15,660 nt of DNA, from the NCBI GenBank assembly GCA_025352585.1, contig JANXTD010000092.1:1-15660 (forward strand), in the 5' to 3' direction. This DNA is from Fimbriiglobus sp. (GTDB lineage Bacteria; Planctomycetota; Planctomycetia; Gemmatales; Gemmataceae). The notes beneath the pieces were generated by a model. That model did no database searches. It saw nothing but the letters and a program-made list of their open reading frames with translations, and was not told the DNA's origin. The translations under genes and the position numbers were made by a program. Below, one piece after another: positions 14,452-15,660 of the stretch; position 1 is the stretch's first letter; every line of letters begins with the position of its first letter.

Positions 14452-15660
14452 GTGGACCATCACACCGACGCCCCCCCGGACGCCCCGAAGACCCCCGCCC
14501 AGGTTCTGCGGCTCGCGATCGACCACGCCGCCCACCTGCTGCCGGCGCAGGGGCCGATCACGGTGTTCATCCACCACAACACGCTGCACGCCTTCGAGGA
14601 CCAGCCTTTCGACGACGGCGTGCAGCGCGGCGGCGCGGTCTTCGGCTGCAAGCCGTACCTGCCCGAGGACACCTACCGCGAGAAGCTGCGCCTCGGCCGC
14701 ATCCGCCCCGCCGACGTGCGCGACGTGCTGCAATTCGACCTCGGCCCCCGCGCCGACGAGCGCGTCCTGGGCTTCGGCACGCGGCTGCAACTGCGCGCGG
14801 GCATGATGGAGTACCCCCTGCGCGTCGGCCCGGCGGTCGAGTTGAAGTGGTTCATGGCCGAGACCGACGCGCTGACGCGGCTGCGCCCCGACGCGACGCC
14901 GGCCGGCCAGCGGCTGCCCGGCGAGACGCGGCGCTGGGTGTTGCGTGACCTCGTCAACGGCGCGGTGCCCGAGGCGCTACGGCCGGCGTTCGCGAGGCTG
15001 GGCGGGGCCGGCCGGGTGCCACGCTGGTCGGACGCCGACTGGGAGGCGTTCACGCTCGAAGCGGTTTGGCGCGTCGCCCTGCGGGGGGCGACACTGGCCC
15101 CGCTGCCGGTCGCGCCGCCGGTGCCACTGTTGCGGCCGCGCGACCGCGTGCTGGCGGCCGGCGGACCCGACGCCGACGCGGGTGTGAACGAGTTGCTGAC
15201 GCGCTTCACGGCGGCGTACCTCGACCAGGGGGTGTCGCGCTGGCCGCTGCCCGAGCGCGCCAGTGGGTTCCTGGCGGCGTTCATCGCCCTGTACACCGGC
15301 ACGCACGGCCTGCTCGACGCCTGGGCGGCCAAGCTGCCCGAGGCGTTGCGTGGCTTGCGCGGCCTGAGCGCGACCGAGGTCGTGGCCCGCGAACTCGCCG
15401 CCTTGAAGTTGCCCGTCGGCGACTGGTCGAAGTTCCTCGAACTGACCTTCCTGGCCCTGCGCGGCTGGGGCGGCATGGTGCAGCAGGTCGAATTGCGCGC
15501 CGACTCGGTCGCCCACGCGATCACGAGGGGCAGCCTCGACGAGTTCCTGGCGGTGCGGCTGGTCCTCGACCGGCTCGCCGCCGAGTCCGCGGCCGCGCGG
15601 CTCAGTCCCGGCGGCCTCGACGCGCTGCCGACCGTCGCCGCGCCGGCCGCGCCGCTGGCC
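14452..15660 (+). CDS. dabA: DabA-type / UPF0753 (DUF2309) protein, probable inorganic carbon transporter subunit (partial, C-terminus beyond right edge)
   Basis: The frame runs open from a GTG at 14452 to the window end (403 codons). The GTG is the only ordinary start after an in-frame TAG at 14398, and GAGG at 14442-14445 lies six bases before it. The N-terminus has the family hallmark PITVFIHHNTLHAFEDQPF (about 35-53), followed by GGAVFGCKPYLPEDTYREKL, as in DUF2309 proteins. Characterised DabA proteins bind zinc through a carbonic-anhydrase-like Cys/Asp/His set and pair with the membrane subunit DabB (an NADH-dehydrogenase subunit relative) to take up dissolved inorganic carbon. The zinc residues are expected in the missing C-terminal part, so activity cannot be judged. 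If it is a true DabA, a dabB gene should lie just past the right edge. Many planctomycetes are heterotrophs, so a role in anaplerotic carbon supply or pH/CO2 handling is possible. Confidence 0.8.
   Translation, partial: MDHHTDAPPDAPKTPAQVLRLAIDHAAHLLPAQGPITVFIHHNTLHAFEDQPFDDGVQRGGAVFGCKPYLPEDTYREKLRLGRIRPADVRDVLQFDLGPRADERVLGFGTRLQLRAGMMEYPLRVGPAVELKWFMAETDALTRLRPDATPAGQRLPGETRRWVLRDLVNGAVPEALRPAFARLGGAGRVPRWSDADWEAFTLEAVWRVALRGATLAPLPVAPPVPLLRPRDRVLAAGGPDADAGVNELLTRFTAAYLDQGVSRWPLPERASGFLAAFIALYTGTHGLLDAWAAKLPEALRGLRGLSATEVVARELAALKLPVGDWSKFLELTFLALRGWGGMVQQVELRADSVAHAITRGSLDEFLAVRLVLDRLAAESAAARLSPGGLDALPTVAAPAAPLA

Overview
The window is about 70% G+C and reads as chromosome of a planctomycete, most likely of the Gemmataceae. 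The support is the family mix: a large Ser/Thr kinase fusion, a giant beta-propeller protein whose N-terminus carries an 'RLEALE-R-TPA' motif of the type seen in planctomycete exported proteins, secreted TPR proteins, an FHA protein and a DabA-type protein. This assignment is inference; no rRNA or other marker gene is present.

Positions 1-7129, minus strand: three large genes read right to left with gaps of 87 and 83 bp. They are a delta-60/FG-GAP double-propeller protein (7129 to 4517), a fusion of an N-terminal Ser/Thr kinase to a C-terminal CHAT (caspase-like) protease domain (4429 to 1370), and a membrane protein with a large extracytoplasmic Cache-like sensor region (1286 to beyond the left edge). 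If co-transcribed, they would join outside sensing to a kinase-gated protease.

Positions 7130-7554: a 425-bp divergent spacer with an unusually A+T-rich patch holding a 12-bp perfect palindrome.

Positions 7555-10507, plus strand: a secreted coiled-coil/TPR protein whose reading frame is cut by one in-frame TAG (8302-8304) yet continues for 332 more codons in the same frame, then an exported protein of unknown family (9587-10507).

Positions 10523-12004, minus strand: a lipoprotein resembling extracellular solute-binding proteins, convergent with the previous gene and without a permease in view.

Positions 12005-15660, plus strand: an FHA-domain protein; immediately after its stop codon a 148-bp palindromic element with 44-bp perfect arms; mutY (adenine glycosylase), whose only good start is a TTG 19 bp past that element; and the N-terminal part of a DabA/UPF0753 (DUF2309) protein that runs off the right edge.

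The strongest leads are the kinase-CHAT fusion and its neighbours, the long palindromic element between the FHA gene and mutY, the TAG-interrupted TPR gene, and the Asp-to-Glu change at the expected catalytic position of MutY. No tRNA, rRNA, CRISPR array or recognisable transposase gene was seen.
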